In this document: piece by piece, positions 1 to 8,102 of the stretch
Numbering within the stretch: position 1 is the stretch's first letter
Layout: each line of letters opens with the position of its first letter
Program-made: the position numbers and the translations under genes
Notes under the pieces: model-generated
What the model was told of the DNA's origin: nothing
Seen by the model: the letters and a program-made list of their open reading frames with translations, nothing else
Databases searched by the model: none
From: DATMNI01 sp035570275
GTDB taxonomy: Bacteria > Acidobacteriota > Terriglobia > Bryobacterales > Bryobacteraceae
Direction: 5' to 3'
Length of the DNA stretch: 28,368 nt
NCBI GenBank assembly: GCA_035570275.1
Contig: DATMNI010000186.1
Coordinates: 1-28,368, forward strand

Positions 1-2
1 TT

Positions 3-803
3 CACTTCGGCGGCCACTGGGGGCTGGCCTTTCCCAAGCCCGTATATTGGCACATGAGCCGCCAGCCTTCGCAGCCATTCCAGGAGCGGGACTCCAGGTA
101 CGGCACGGTTTATAACGTGGCCGATGCCAGGGAACTGCTGGATCTGGTCCGGGCCGAGAATGCGTTCGTGTACCAGACGCACCCGCGCACCAAGGGGTCG
201 ATGGGGTATCCCGATAAGATCCGCGACAGCGCGCATTTTCTGGACCCGCACTGGTTCGGCGCGGGATGGAAAGCCTTGCCCTCAGACCTATCTTCGCCGC
301 GTCTGGGCGAACGCGCCTTCAAACTGGTGGATGACATGAGCAACTGGGGCCTGCACAAACAACTGATGGCAGAGGTGGACGTTTTCCAGATCGATGCCAG
401 CCACGAACTCTACGCCCACATGAACGTGAACTATGTGAAACTGCCCGCCCTGCCGGCCTTCGACCAGTACGGCCAGTTGCTGGATGCATTGCGCCGCAGC
501 GACTTCTTCATGACAACCGGGGAAGTGCTGCTGCCCGAGGTGAGCATCACGGAAGCCGCCGGCGGCCGCATCCGCGTGAGGGCAAAAATCCAGCATACGT
601 TTCCCTTGGAGATGGCGGAGATCGTCTGGGGCGACGGGGTACAGACCTTTCGCAAGATCGTCCCGCTGGATGAAACCCACCCGCTCGGTGACTTCGCATT
701 TTCCGCCGAAGCCGAGGGCGGCAATTGGAAGTGGGCGCGCTTTGCGGTATGGGATGTGGCGGCGGATGGCGCGTTCGGAAACCCGGTATGGCGGGCCAAG
801 TAG
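3..803 (+). CDS. C-terminal part of a probable PHP-like (CehA/McbA-type) metallohydrolase
   Basis: The frame is open from the left edge of the window and no stop precedes the first ATG at 54, so the true start lies outside and the gene is truncated here. About 266 residues are visible. The segment GGHWGLAFPKPVYW, the later YQTHPRTKGS and the closing stretch around TTGEVLLPEVSI resemble the late metal-site region and C-terminal beta domain of large secreted PHP-superfamily proteins of the CehA/McbA kind. Histidines in GGHW and QTHP could be metal ligands. The substrate cannot be told. The family call is moderate because the first two thirds, with the diagnostic PHP motifs, are missing. The gene ends with TAG at 801-803 and no clear terminator follows. 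Confidence 0.5.
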   Translation, partial: HFGGHWGLAFPKPVYWHMSRQPSQPFQERDSRYGTVYNVADARELLDLVRAENAFVYQTHPRTKGSMGYPDKIRDSAHFLDPHWFGAGWKALPSDLSSPRLGERAFKLVDDMSNWGLHKQLMAEVDVFQIDASHELYAHMNVNYVKLPALPAFDQYGQLLDALRRSDFFMTTGEVLLPEVSITEAAGGRIRVRAKIQHTFPLEMAEIVWGDGVQTFRKIVPLDETHPLGDFAFSAEAEGGNWKWARFAVWDVAADGAFGNPVWRAK

Positions 804-1098
804 CGGGCAACCTCACCGGCAGCCAAGCCCGGTTCGCCGGATTCGGTGTACCGATGAGCCTGCGTTCCAAGGCCCAATCCCTCTTTCCGAGTGTTCGGCC
901 ATCTGACCAGTGTTCGAACTGAGCGCCCAAACACCTGTCTTGATCGGGACCGTGGTTCCGCTTGCGAATTAATTCCCGTCCCTTATCACGCTCTTACGCC
1001 GAATCTTTTTCGGGGGGCTTGAGCGACTCCGCCGACTCGCCTCCTCCACCCAGAAATCCTCCAGGTCATGGCGAGGCATCGGCGTTTGGGGCAAGCTG
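804..1098. other. Intergenic gap with one weak small ORF
   Basis: This gap lies between the convergent ends of the PHP-like gene (plus) and the ferritin-like gene (minus). I see no RNA gene and no strong terminator. On the minus strand an ATG at 1079 opens a 36-codon frame ending with TAA at 969-971. Its product is strongly basic (for example PPKKIRRKSVIRDGN). It has no Shine-Dalgarno sequence and starts 20 bases after the ferritin stop. It could be a small co-transcribed protein or a chance frame; I favour chance. Confidence 0.3.
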
Positions 1099-1566
1099 CT
1101 AATCGGCAATCCCCGGGTTGGGTGGATCGATGCCCAGGGCAGTCGCGAGGGCGACCAGATGATCCTGCTCCTGGACAAGGATGGTGCGCACGCTTTCGGC
1201 AATCGAAAATTCGTTCAACGCATCCGCCTGTTTGACCCGGCGTCGATAATGTCGAATGGTCTCCTTTTCATTCTCCAGGTCGAACTTAAGCATTTCCTCC
1301 GCCTTCTCGGAGGTCTTTACTGGCTTCGGCGTCACTGACGGCATTCCACCCAAATAATCGATGTGATTCGAAATCGTCAGAGCATGATCCAGCTCTTCCT
1401 TCGCATGGACCGCGAGTTCGCCCGCAATGTTCATGTAAGCGGCGCCCTTGAGCACCGCTGAATAGTTCACGTAACCAATAATTGCCTGGTATTCACGCGA
1501 CAGATCCTCATTGAGAGCATCGATGAGCTGTTCCCGTGTGATCTCGTTTTGGGCGGCGATAGGCAT
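1099..1566 (-). CDS. Ferritin-like / bacterioferritin-type di-iron protein
   Basis: The 155-residue product has the four-helix ferritin-like pattern. Likely iron ligands are E25 (SREYQA), E57 or E58 with H61 (AKEELDHA), E98 or E100 in the third helix (DLENEKETIRHYRR) and E133 with H136 (VQEQDHL). This gives the paired E/ExxH signature of a di-iron centre. The family stores or oxidises iron in the cytoplasm. The start at 1566 is chosen because GGAGAAGG lies just upstream; the frame stays open 31 codons further, but that extension has no ribosome site and no ferritin similarity. The length fits bacterioferritin/Dps-like proteins, but no haem-binding methionine is evident, so the subfamily is uncertain. 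No secretion signal is visible. Confidence 0.75.
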   Translation of the reverse strand: MPIAAQNEITREQLIDALNEDLSREYQAIIGYVNYSAVLKGAAYMNIAGELAVHAKEELDHALTISNHIDYLGGMPSVTPKPVKTSEKAEEMLKFDLENEKETIRHYRRRVKQADALNEFSIAESVRTILVQEQDHLVALATALGIDPPNPGIAD

Positions 1567-1649
1567 ACCTTCTCCAGCCGCCCGGTTGACTTCCGGTGGC
1601 GGCGTATTCTTAAGAAACTCACAATCTATGGCATCGGTGCTACCATCCG

Positions 1650-1679
1650 AACGTACCAAAATCTCTGGGCCTTTTTCAA
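1650..1679 (-). promoter_or_regulatory. Candidate sigma-70 promoter of the ferritin-like gene
   Basis: On the minus strand TTGAAA (1679-1674) and TACGTT (1655-1650) are separated by 18 bases. They lie about 85 bases upstream of the chosen ATG, in the gap between the TIGR03437-type gene and the ferritin-like gene. This would let the ferritin gene be expressed apart from the upstream gene. The call rests only on hexamer match and spacing. Confidence 0.4.
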
Positions 1680-1753
1680 TAGCACACGAGGGTCGTTTTT
1701 TCCGCGGCCTGCCAGAGTGGTCCAGGCCGTAAGCCAGGTCGCTTTCACCCGCT

Positions 1754-4258
1754 TCAATTTCCCGGTACGCTTCCCTTGAGCGAGATCACCAGATGTCGGC
1801 TTTCCGCGCCATTTACTCTGAGCCAGACGAAATTGCTCCCCTCCGGCATCACCGGCGTTGCCGGATTCAACACAAAGTTCACCTGGTAGAGGGCGGCAAT
1901 GCCTGGAGTCAAACCCGAAAATTGAACGGTCTGCGGCGTTCCGTTCACATAAACCTCGACGGTTCTCAGCGTCCTGGCCAAGGGCTGAACAGGCGCCGGA
2001 TTTCCATCCGCCACCGTTTGATCGACTGGTCCGAGCGCGTTGGCGTAGAGAACCTGAGTCTCGCCCAAGCCTGCCGGGCTGGCGGTCGATCCGTTGAGAC
2101 CGGGGCCATTAAGCACACCAGTCGCGTTTTGCGCCACAGCGCGCGACACCCCATCGTCCAGAGAATAACTAAAGATCGCCGGCGCGGCTTCGGCGAAGGT
2201 ATCGGCCGGAACGACCGACTGCAATGCCCCATCGACGTTGCCGACGGAAACCGAGACCGTGACATCGGCTTTTGCCGGCAAAGACCCGGGGACCAGAAGG
2301 TTGATCTGCCGCGGGCTGGCGTACGCCAACTTCGCCGGCAAACCGTTAAATGCAACCTTCGCGCCGCACAGGGTGTCGGGCAAGTTGGCCGAATCGGCAC
2401 TGGCCGTGCAGTTCGCCAGGCCGTTGCCGTTCAACGTGGCGTATGATCCCGGCGCCAGCGCCGGCCACTGACTGGCTGCGTTAAGCACCGTAAACTGCGG
2501 CTTTCCCATCCCGGTCGCAATCAGCGTCACGCGCGCGCTGGCTTCCACGCCGAAATTGGAATCGGCGATCACCAGCGAGCCGTCGTTGGAGAGGGCCGCT
2601 CGAGGCTCAGCCCAATAGGCCTCGGAGCCTTCGTCGGTGAAGCGCACGCTACGGCTCTCGGCCAGTCTCCGCACTTCGATGCCGTTCTCCCGCATTACTA
2701 TGATCTCGGTGGCGTGCGGAAAGCGCAGGGGCGGATCCGTCGCCGATCGATACGGCGACACAGTCGAGATCACGCACAACGGAGCGTTCTTGGCGCAACC
2801 TATGTGCTCGTCCGTGCCTCCATTGTTATTGGGAAAGGGACATTGCCATAAACTCATCACTTTCCGCTTGCCGCCGCCCAACTCCACCGGCTGCGTAATC
2901 GCCAATCCCTTGTTCAACTGATAAGTCGCCGTCGAGACTTCACACGGGTTATTACTAAAATTGTCGAAGACAAGGTATTGAATACCGGACGAATCTTCGA
3001 GCGTGTCGGAATGCGAAGGGTACATGCATTTTTCACCAGGATCGCAATTGCCATCGTGATTTCCATTGCCATCGGGATCTTCCGGCCCCCGAAACTCCAG
3101 ATCGAGATTGCCGGTCTTCAGGTTAACCGAATATATTCCCGGCGGAGCCCCGCCCGCCACCAGAATCGTGTATCGCTTTCCGCTGGTCTTATCCACGCCC
3201 TTGCTGTCCAGCGTATAATCGATGGCGCCGTATGGAATGCCGGGAGCGCTCTTGTAATCCGCGCAATAGGTTTGGATGGCGCTCAGGTCCAGGGCGCACA
3301 CCTGCATCTCCGTCGGCGCAAAGAACGAAATCCAGTTGTCCTTCGAGCTGCCCGACGTGCCGCCGCGCTTGATGCTGGTGAATGTGTGCCCATCCTTCGC
3401 GTAGTCGACGATGGTGGATTCCTGGCCTGAACCCAGGTCGTGTTTGATGAAAGCCGCGCCCTTCGGATAATAGAAGATCGAATCGTTATAACTATCCCAA
3501 AAGAAATCCTGGCTGCTGCCTACTTTCGGGAACAAGACTTTCCCCGTGGCAACCTCAACCACGTCCAGATTACCCGCGGACGTATTAAAAGCCATCAGGT
3601 ACTTGTTACTGGCACTCAGCGGATTATTGGCAGAGTATGTGTGGGTTACGGCCGTGCCGGTGATAACGTTCACAGTACCGCCGAAGTTAGGATCGACGTA
3701 GGACCCGCCCGGTGGCGGAGGGTTAAAGCCCCCGGGCGGTTTCTCGTCCGGAACCGCGCACACCGCGGGATCGGGATAACCATTCACCTGCGTGCATCCC
3801 TGCGGTCCGGACAGATAGCTGAAGTGGGGCGGCGGAGGCGGGGGAACCACCGTCCAGGCGACGTCCACCGTAACCGGCGTCATCCCATCGGCGGCGAATT
3901 GGATTTTCCCCGAGTAGCTTCCGGGGGGCTGAGCTCCCGCCCGCCAGTCGACCAGCGACAGGCTGACCTTGGCCGGAGTTGTGCCCTTGGCGGCGCTCAG
4001 TGAGATCCAGGGCGCATCGGCGCTGACGGTCGCCGTCCAATTGACGGAGGATGCCAAACCGCTGGCGTTTATCGACAAGGTTTGAGCGGCGGCCAACGGT
4101 CCTGTAGCCGCCATTACGAGAATTACCGGATTAGGCGACACACCAAGCGTCTGCGCATGCAAGGTTGAGAAGCCCAGCAGGAAGAACAGCACCAGGTGGC
4201 CAAGCCCAGTCCCGTTACTTAAATGCCTTGCGTTGCTGGAAAGCCGGCGATCACCCAT
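1754..4258 (-). CDS. Secreted beta-rich protein with TIGR03437-type C-terminal domain
   Basis: The product is 834 residues. An N-terminal hydrophobic segment (LVLFFLLGFSTLHAQ) looks like a signal peptide ending near residue 36. Next comes a BACON/Ig-like stretch (VNWTATVSADAPWISLSAAKGTTP), a proline linker and a long middle part that may be a beta-propeller. A DPDGNGNHDGNCDPGE segment near residue 400 looks like a calcium-binding loop. The last roughly 230 residues start at VLNAASQWPALAPGSYATLNGNGLA and match the Solibacter-type TIGR03437 module, which is found at the ends of many secreted proteins of this group and has no known biochemical role. The SD GAGGTGA stands four bases before the ATG. 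The gene lies downstream of the M56 gene on the same strand, 174 bases away. The function is unknown. Confidence 0.8.
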   Translation of the reverse strand: MGDRRLSSNARHLSNGTGLGHLVLFFLLGFSTLHAQTLGVSPNPVILVMAATGPLAAAQTLSINASGLASSVNWTATVSADAPWISLSAAKGTTPAKVSLSLVDWRAGAQPPGSYSGKIQFAADGMTPVTVDVAWTVVPPPPPPHFSYLSGPQGCTQVNGYPDPAVCAVPDEKPPGGFNPPPPGGSYVDPNFGGTVNVITGTAVTHTYSANNPLSASNKYLMAFNTSAGNLDVVEVATGKVLFPKVGSSQDFFWDSYNDSIFYYPKGAAFIKHDLGSGQESTIVDYAKDGHTFTSIKRGGTSGSSKDNWISFFAPTEMQVCALDLSAIQTYCADYKSAPGIPYGAIDYTLDSKGVDKTSGKRYTILVAGGAPPGIYSVNLKTGNLDLEFRGPEDPDGNGNHDGNCDPGEKCMYPSHSDTLEDSSGIQYLVFDNFSNNPCEVSTATYQLNKGLAITQPVELGGGKRKVMSLWQCPFPNNNGGTDEHIGCAKNAPLCVISTVSPYRSATDPPLRFPHATEIIVMRENGIEVRRLAESRSVRFTDEGSEAYWAEPRAALSNDGSLVIADSNFGVEASARVTLIATGMGKPQFTVLNAASQWPALAPGSYATLNGNGLANCTASADSANLPDTLCGAKVAFNGLPAKLAYASPRQINLLVPGSLPAKADVTVSVSVGNVDGALQSVVPADTFAEAAPAIFSYSLDDGVSRAVAQNATGVLNGPGLNGSTASPAGLGETQVLYANALGPVDQTVADGNPAPVQPLARTLRTVEVYVNGTPQTVQFSGLTPGIAALYQVNFVLNPATPVMPEGSNFVWLRVNGAESRHLVISLKGSVPGN

Positions 4259-4268
4259 CTCGTCACCT

Positions 4269-4297
4269 CACAGCTATTATCCCGTTATAAAGCTGTG
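4269..4297. promoter_or_regulatory. Dyad upstream of the TIGR03437-type gene, candidate operator
   Basis: CACAGCT (4269-4275) and AGCTGTG (4291-4297) form a perfect 7-base inverted repeat with an A/T-rich interior that is itself partly symmetric (ATTAT and TTATAA). On the minus strand the interior contains TATAAC and GATAAT, both usable as -10 elements. The dyad ends about 10 bases upstream of the start codon, next to the SD. It could be an operator over the promoter or an mRNA hairpin near the ribosome site. No -35 stands out. Confidence 0.4.
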
Positions 4298-4432
4298 TGG
4301 GACAGGGGAGGCAGGGTCCGGTCCGTAAGCCAGATCACGTTCAGTTAGGTTGTGTTTGTTCCAGCGCCGGCAGCCGGCGCCGCTTGCGCCCTGACGGCAA
4401 CGCCAACGATTTCGCTAATCAATTACAATTCT

Positions 4433-6187
4433 TTACAACAGCCGGAAGTTCGCTTCCACTTGCGTCTGCACCGTAACCGGCTGGCCGTTCTTCATGCCCG
4501 GCTTAAACTTCCACTGCCTGACGGCTTCCATGGCTTTCTCATCCAGTCCCAAGCCCAAGCTGCGGTTCACCTTGATGTTCGCCACCTCGCCGGAGGCGTC
4601 GATTTCCACATTCAGAACCGCGGTGCCCTGGTACTTCGCTTTGCGAGCCTCTTCCGAGTATTCGGGATCTATCTTGTGAAGCAAGACTGGAGGCGTAATG
4701 TCAAGACCGATGCTGCGATCGACCCCGCCGTTTCCAATACCACCCAAGGCCGTGACGTCGGAGGATCTGGTGTAGTAACCAGCGCGGTAATCCAGCTTGG
4801 CGATTGTGACTTTTTTGCTCGTGATCTTGATCGTCCGATACTTGCGATCCGCCTTGTGATTAGCAGTGTAGTATCCCACGATGTAGTAACTCGAAATGGA
4901 ACTCTGCGTGCTACTGATGTTGGTCACTTCTTGGTTTTCGAAGATGCTGATGGTTTGCGCCACACCGTCTTCGGTTACGGCAAAGTCGTTGGCGTTGAGT
5001 CCTTCGATGCTCAAGCCGTTCCTATCGGAGGCGGTGACGGCCGTACTCACCAGCATCGTGTTGACTGCAAGCCGCCCTATGGGTGCAGGTCTCACGTCTG
5101 TTCCGGCGGATTGAGGCGCGGCAACCGTCGTGAGGGGTGACAACGTGAGGACGATCACCGCCGCGGCGGCGCACGCCAGCGCCACCCAGAACGTTCCCGC
5201 CCGGCCACGCCGCTGCCGGCTGTCAAGCACCGCCCCGACGCGCGCCGCTAGATCGGCGTGGTTCGCCATCGCCAGGATCGGCAATTTCGCGGCCGGCGAT
5301 TTTGCGGCCGGCGATTTCGCAGACAACGACAGCCGCCGGGCGAGCCCGACCAGTTGATCGGCATAGGCGGTCGCCTCCGAGCGTCCCAGCACCGCGTCAT
5401 CGCAGGACCGCTCCGCCTCGAGCGCGAGTTGGCGCCACACGATCCAGACCAAAGGATGGAACCAATACACGGCGCATACGGCCCGCGCCAGGCAGTGGCT
5501 CACCCAGTCGCCGCGCCGCACGTGTTCCAGCTCATGTACGATCGCGCGATTCAGGTCTTCCGCCTGCCAGGTCTGCGCGTCCTCAGAAAGCACGATGGCA
5601 GGATGCACCACGCCGCAGGTCATCGGTCCTGGCAGCGCCCCGTGCCGCAGCACTTCGACGCGCCGATGAATGCCGGCGTCGAGCGCCAGCCTGTCGACCA
5701 CCGACTGCCCATGCCGCCAGGGCAGAGCAGACCGGCGCAGCCAACGAACTTGCCTCAGGCCCATCACCACCGGCAGCAGAAAAAGCGCCGCCCCGGCGAT
5801 CCATGCCGTCAGCAACAGAGCCGACGGTAAAAGTCCAGCCGGTCGCGGAACTACAGGCGTAACCCCAACGCCTGGGTGCTCCGGCGCAACCGGCGGAATC
5901 GCCAGGGTGGCCCCACGGGTGGCCCCTGCCAAGGCAGGCGCCGTCCGCTCCGGTGGCGCGGCCGGAACTGCGATGCGCACGGGCGGAGCGACGATGGACG
6001 CGATCGGCAGCACCAGCAGCACGCCAAACGCCGCCGCCAGCAGCGCATGGCGCACCGCGGCACGGCTCCTGCGCGCCAGCCAGGCGCCGATGAGGCCCAA
6101 TGCCAACGTGACGGTCACTTTGGCGACTATCGACGCCGCCAGCGAACTACTCACTGCGAGCATTACTGCATAGATGACGGACATCAT
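4433..6187 (-). CDS. BlaR1-like M56 metallopeptidase fused to a VWFA-related remnant and a TonB domain
   Basis: The 584-residue product starts with hydrophobic helices (about 1-70 and 120-150) typical of BlaR1/MecR1 sensors. The M56 zinc site is HELEH at 218-222, with a further acidic ligand likely in EAERSCDDA near 257. Another membrane helix follows near 330-350. Residues about 375-425 and 433-475 match the beginning (GLNANDFAVTEDGVAQ) and end (YYIVGYYTANHKADRKYRTIKI) of acidobacterial VWFA-related domains, but the integrin-like middle is missing. The last 90 residues (DPEYSEEARKAKYQGTAVLNVEI, then VRQWKFKPG) form a TonB C-terminal domain. A 15-base repeat gives AKSPAAKSPAAK near residue 296. 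The start overlaps the blaI stop by ATGA, implying coupled translation. Known family members sense a signal and cleave BlaI; the ligand here is unknown, and no penicillin-binding sensor domain is seen. Confidence 0.8.
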   Translation of the reverse strand: MMSVIYAVMLAVSSSLAASIVAKVTVTLALGLIGAWLARRSRAAVRHALLAAAFGVLLVLPIASIVAPPVRIAVPAAPPERTAPALAGATRGATLAIPPVAPEHPGVGVTPVVPRPAGLLPSALLLTAWIAGAALFLLPVVMGLRQVRWLRRSALPWRHGQSVVDRLALDAGIHRRVEVLRHGALPGPMTCGVVHPAIVLSEDAQTWQAEDLNRAIVHELEHVRRGDWVSHCLARAVCAVYWFHPLVWIVWRQLALEAERSCDDAVLGRSEATAYADQLVGLARRLSLSAKSPAAKSPAAKLPILAMANHADLAARVGAVLDSRQRRGRAGTFWVALACAAAAVIVLTLSPLTTVAAPQSAGTDVRPAPIGRLAVNTMLVSTAVTASDRNGLSIEGLNANDFAVTEDGVAQTISIFENQEVTNISSTQSSISSYYIVGYYTANHKADRKYRTIKITSKKVTIAKLDYRAGYYTRSSDVTALGGIGNGGVDRSIGLDITPPVLLHKIDPEYSEEARKAKYQGTAVLNVEIDASGEVANIKVNRSLGLGLDEKAMEAVRQWKFKPGMKNGQPVTVQTQVEANFRLL

Positions 6188-6600
6188 GACTGCTTCTTCC
6201 TTTCCTTGCGAACACGGTCGATTTCGTTCTTGAGCGCGTCGAGCTCATCGTCGGTCCACGACGCTTCGGCCACCAGCGCCGTCATCATCCGTCCCAGCGA
6301 GCCGCCGAAGAAGGTCTGCAGGTACTGTTGCAGCGCCGTGCGTTTGGCGACAGCCGGCGAGATGGTGGCGGAGTAGATATAGCGCAGGCCGTCCTGCTGG
6401 TGCTTCAGGCAGCCCTTCTTTTCGAGCCTTGCCAGCATGACGCGAACCGACGAATCGCCGGGCGGGCTCGTCAGGCGCGCGCGGATCTCCTCCGCCGACG
6501 CGCGATTGCCCAGCGCAAAGACAGCGTTCATGATTTCCCGTTCCCGGCGTGTCAGCGGTTCAGCGGTCGTTTTACGCATCGTCATCGTCCGCGCCGGCAT
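6184..6600 (-). CDS. BlaI/MecI/CopY-family repressor
   Basis: The product is 138 residues with the winged-helix layout of BlaI: LTRREREIMNAVFALGNRASAEEIRARL, then SSVRVMLARLEKKGCLKHQQDGLRYIYSA, then a dimerisation helix region. The family represses its own operon and is inactivated by the partner M56 peptidase, encoded directly downstream with an ATGA overlap. Start choice is uncertain. ATG 6600 lies about 12 bases after the predicted transcription start and has no SD. ATG 6585 and 6579 are in frame and also lack good SDs. Two operator-like dyads cover the promoter, consistent with autoregulation. The gene family is clear; the target beyond its own operon is not. Confidence 0.85.
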   Translation of the reverse strand: MPARTMTMRKTTAEPLTRREREIMNAVFALGNRASAEEIRARLTSPPGDSSVRVMLARLEKKGCLKHQQDGLRYIYSATISPAVAKRTALQQYLQTFFGGSLGRMMTALVAEASWTDDELDALKNEIDRVRKERKKQS

Positions 6601-6601
6601 T

Positions 6602-6646
6602 ATGTGCGACGCTTGTCACATACTACACGCGACAACTGTCGCATGT
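6602..6646. promoter_or_regulatory. Tandem BlaI-type operators
   Basis: Two 22-base dyads stand one base apart. The first (6625-6646) has 10-base arms ACACGCGACA and TGTCGCATGT around AC, with one mismatch. The second (6602-6623) is a weaker version with core halves TGCGAC and TGTCACA. The shared half-site is roughly ATGYGACA. Their centres are 23 bases apart, close to two helical turns. One lies between -35 and -10 and the other covers -10 and the start site, as expected for a repressor that blocks polymerase. Binding by the adjacent BlaI protein is inferred. Confidence 0.6.
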
Positions 6647-6649
6647 CAA
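6620..6649 (-). promoter_or_regulatory. Promoter of the blaI-M56 operon
   Basis: On the minus strand TTGACA (6649-6644) and TAGTAT (6625-6620) are separated by 18 bases. Transcription would begin near 6612, leaving a leader of only about 12 bases before ATG 6600. The -35 hexamer is the full consensus. Confidence 0.65.
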
Positions 6650-6684
6650 GCCCCAAATCTGACAGCGATATGTAGCGCCGTTTC

Positions 6685-6708
6685 GGAGCCGCGACCGTTA
6701 GGGAGCGG
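6685..6708. repeat. REP-like palindrome, copy A
   Basis: This 24-base element contains CCGC and GCGG arms around an internal CCGTTAGGGA. Its reverse complement recurs at 7238 and 7276 on the other side of the broken transposase, and a diverged copy lies at 8103-8125. The flanking, inverted arrangement is that of a REP/RAYT unit. Confidence 0.65.
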
Positions 6709-6724
6709 ACGCCGCACCTTGCGA

Positions 6725-7218
6725 TCAAGGTTCGTTAGACTCGAACACGGACATGGGGTCGCCCTGCTCGGAGACGATATACTGAATGGCGGCCAAGACA
6801 TGCTGTGGTTTCCACAGCCACCGGGTGCTGCCATGGCGTGCCCATCGCTTCCGGTTCGGTTCATCCAGCCCAATCTGATTCAGGCGGCGGCTGCCGTAAG
6901 CTTTGAAGTCGCTCATGATCCGCTCCGGCAGTACCCCCGCTTCCACCACTGGGTGCACGTGAATGCTTCGCACGTAGGCGGCCAGCAGACGGGAGCCGCG
7001 GTGGGCACACACTTCCTGAATCGCTTCCAACAAGGCGTCGCGCCGGATCTGGTCCAGGTGATAGGGAGCCTGATCCATACGTTCCGTCTCGGCTGCGGCG
7101 CGCCTGAAATCCACTTCCAGGTTCGGGGTTCAGGCACACTGTGCTCGCGATCGACGGAGCCCGACTCGCTGCCGTGGAGGTGGCATCCGTAGCAGGCAAA
7201 GGTGATCAGGTAATTCAC
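6725..7218 (-). pseudogene. Frameshifted REP-associated tyrosine transposase (RAYT, Y1_Tnp family)
   Basis: The N-terminal part (NYLITFACYGCHLHGSESG, then SVDREHSVP) is read from GTG 7218, with GGAG upstream. The C-terminal part (NLEVDFRRAAAETERMDQ through HPVVEAGVLPERIMSDFKAY and ARHGSTRWLWK) is read in the next frame to 6725. Joining them near 7130 restores a normal protein of about 165 residues. The sequence there fits loss of one G from an original GTGCCTGGAACC. The HxH-type metal site appears as HVHP where HVH plus a hydrophobic residue is usual, and the catalytic tyrosine would be the Y of DFKAY. RAYTs are single-strand transposases that mobilise REP palindromes; REP-like elements flank this one. 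It is inactive as read unless recoded. Confidence 0.8.
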
Positions 7219-7234
7219 GACCCGTAACTCCAAT

Positions 7235-7322
7235 GTGCCGCTCCCTAACGGTTGCGGCTCCGCCTGAGTACTGTGCCGCTCCCTAACGGTCGAGCGACAA
7301 GTCGCGGCTCCGCCTGAGTACT
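7235..7322. repeat. REP-like palindromes, tandem copies B and C
   Basis: Two direct copies start with GTGCCGCTCCCTAACGGT (7235 and 7273) and end with GCGGCTCCGCCTGAGTACT. Copy C carries about 12 extra bases, including GCGAC/GTCGC arms at 7294-7298 and 7301-7305. Both are inverted relative to copy A beyond the transposase. Confidence 0.7.
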
Positions 7323-7427
7323 TCTACGCTAGGATTCTTTCGACTGGCCAGCATTTCAGCGACTGTCCCACTTCTATGTCGCACACCCTCAATGACACCA
7401 CCGTGACGAAGGCGCGCCGGAACGAGG

Positions 7428-7433
7428 TATACT
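7428..7433 (+). promoter_or_regulatory. Candidate -10 element of the AlkD-like gene, possibly leaderless
   Basis: TATACT ends 10 bases before ATG 7444, so transcription would start only a few bases before the start codon. No SD is present at normal spacing. No convincing -35 is seen. Confidence 0.35.
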
Positions 7434-7443
7434 ACCCGGCGTT

Positions 7444-8085
7444 ATGCGGGCTCACAGCGAGTTCATCACGCGCCTGCGCGCCGTCCCAGCCAGTGCGGCC
7501 GCCCTGCGCGCGGAACGGAAGCGCATCTCCAGGGAAGTTGCCGTGTTGGATCGGACGGCTCTACTTGGCATGGCACACGAGCTGATCGAGGCTCTCATTG
7601 CGCGGTTCGTTGCCTACGAACTGGTCCTGAACCATCAGCCGGCGATGGAGTCGATTACTCAACAGGAAGTGGAGAAGCTGGGCGAAGGCATGCGTCATTG
7701 GGGCGATGTGGACGCGTTCTCTTGCATTGTCGCCGGGCCGGCCTGGCGCGCCGGCCGCATCCGGGATACCGTGATTCGGGCCTGGGCCCGCTCCGATGAC
7801 TGGTGCTGGCGGCGAGCGGCGTTGGTTAGCACGGTCCCTCTGAACTCGCGGGCGCAGGGCGGCGCCGGCGACCCGAAACGCACGTTGAGCATCTGCGGGA
7901 TGCTGATCGCGGATCGTCACGATCTGGTTGTGAAGGCCATGTCGTGGGCGCTGCGCGAGCTGGCCAAGCGCGACCCGAAAAACGTCCGGCTGTTTTTATC
8001 GCGCCATCGCAACGAACTCGCGGTTCGCGTAGTTCGCGAGGTCAACAATAAGCTCACTACCGGGCTCAAGAATCCGCGTGAATAG
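7444..8085 (+). CDS. AlkD-like DNA alkylation repair protein
   Basis: The 213-residue product matches the DNA_alkylation (HEAT-repeat glycosylase) pattern: helices with WGDVDAFSCIVAGPAWRAGRI, then ARSDDWCWRRAALVSTVPLN, and a late repeat LIADRHDLVVKAMSWALRELAKRDPKNVRLFLSRH. AlkD-type enzymes excise positively charged alkylated bases such as 3-methyladenine and 7-methylguanine in the cytoplasm. The length fits. ATG 7444 is the first ATG in frame. There is no SD, but a -10-like TATACT is close upstream. The gene stands alone, between REP-like repeats. Whether it is a true glycosylase or one of the divergent HEAT-repeat relatives cannot be decided from sequence alone. Confidence 0.75.
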   Translation: MRAHSEFITRLRAVPASAAALRAERKRISREVAVLDRTALLGMAHELIEALIARFVAYELVLNHQPAMESITQQEVEKLGEGMRHWGDVDAFSCIVAGPAWRAGRIRDTVIRAWARSDDWCWRRAALVSTVPLNSRAQGGAGDPKRTLSICGMLIADRHDLVVKAMSWALRELAKRDPKNVRLFLSRHRNELAVRVVREVNNKLTTGLKNPRE

Positions 8086-8102
8086 TGTAGCGGCCGCGAT
8101 CA

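Noticed and set aside
969..1079. 36-codon basic peptide downstream of the ferritin-like gene as an encapsulin-like cargo tag or partner
   Set aside because: It is in a different frame from ferritin, has no SD and does not resemble known cargo peptides; no encapsulin gene is nearby.
1567..1659. 31-residue N-terminal extension of the ferritin-like protein
   Set aside because: It has no ribosome site and is not ferritin-like, whereas GGAGAAGG stands at normal distance from ATG 1566.
4364..4380. GCGCCGGC/GCCGGCGC inverted repeat as a terminator of the M56 gene
   Set aside because: It is a strong palindrome, but there is no T-run on either strand and the centre is one base, so a rho-independent terminator is not supported.
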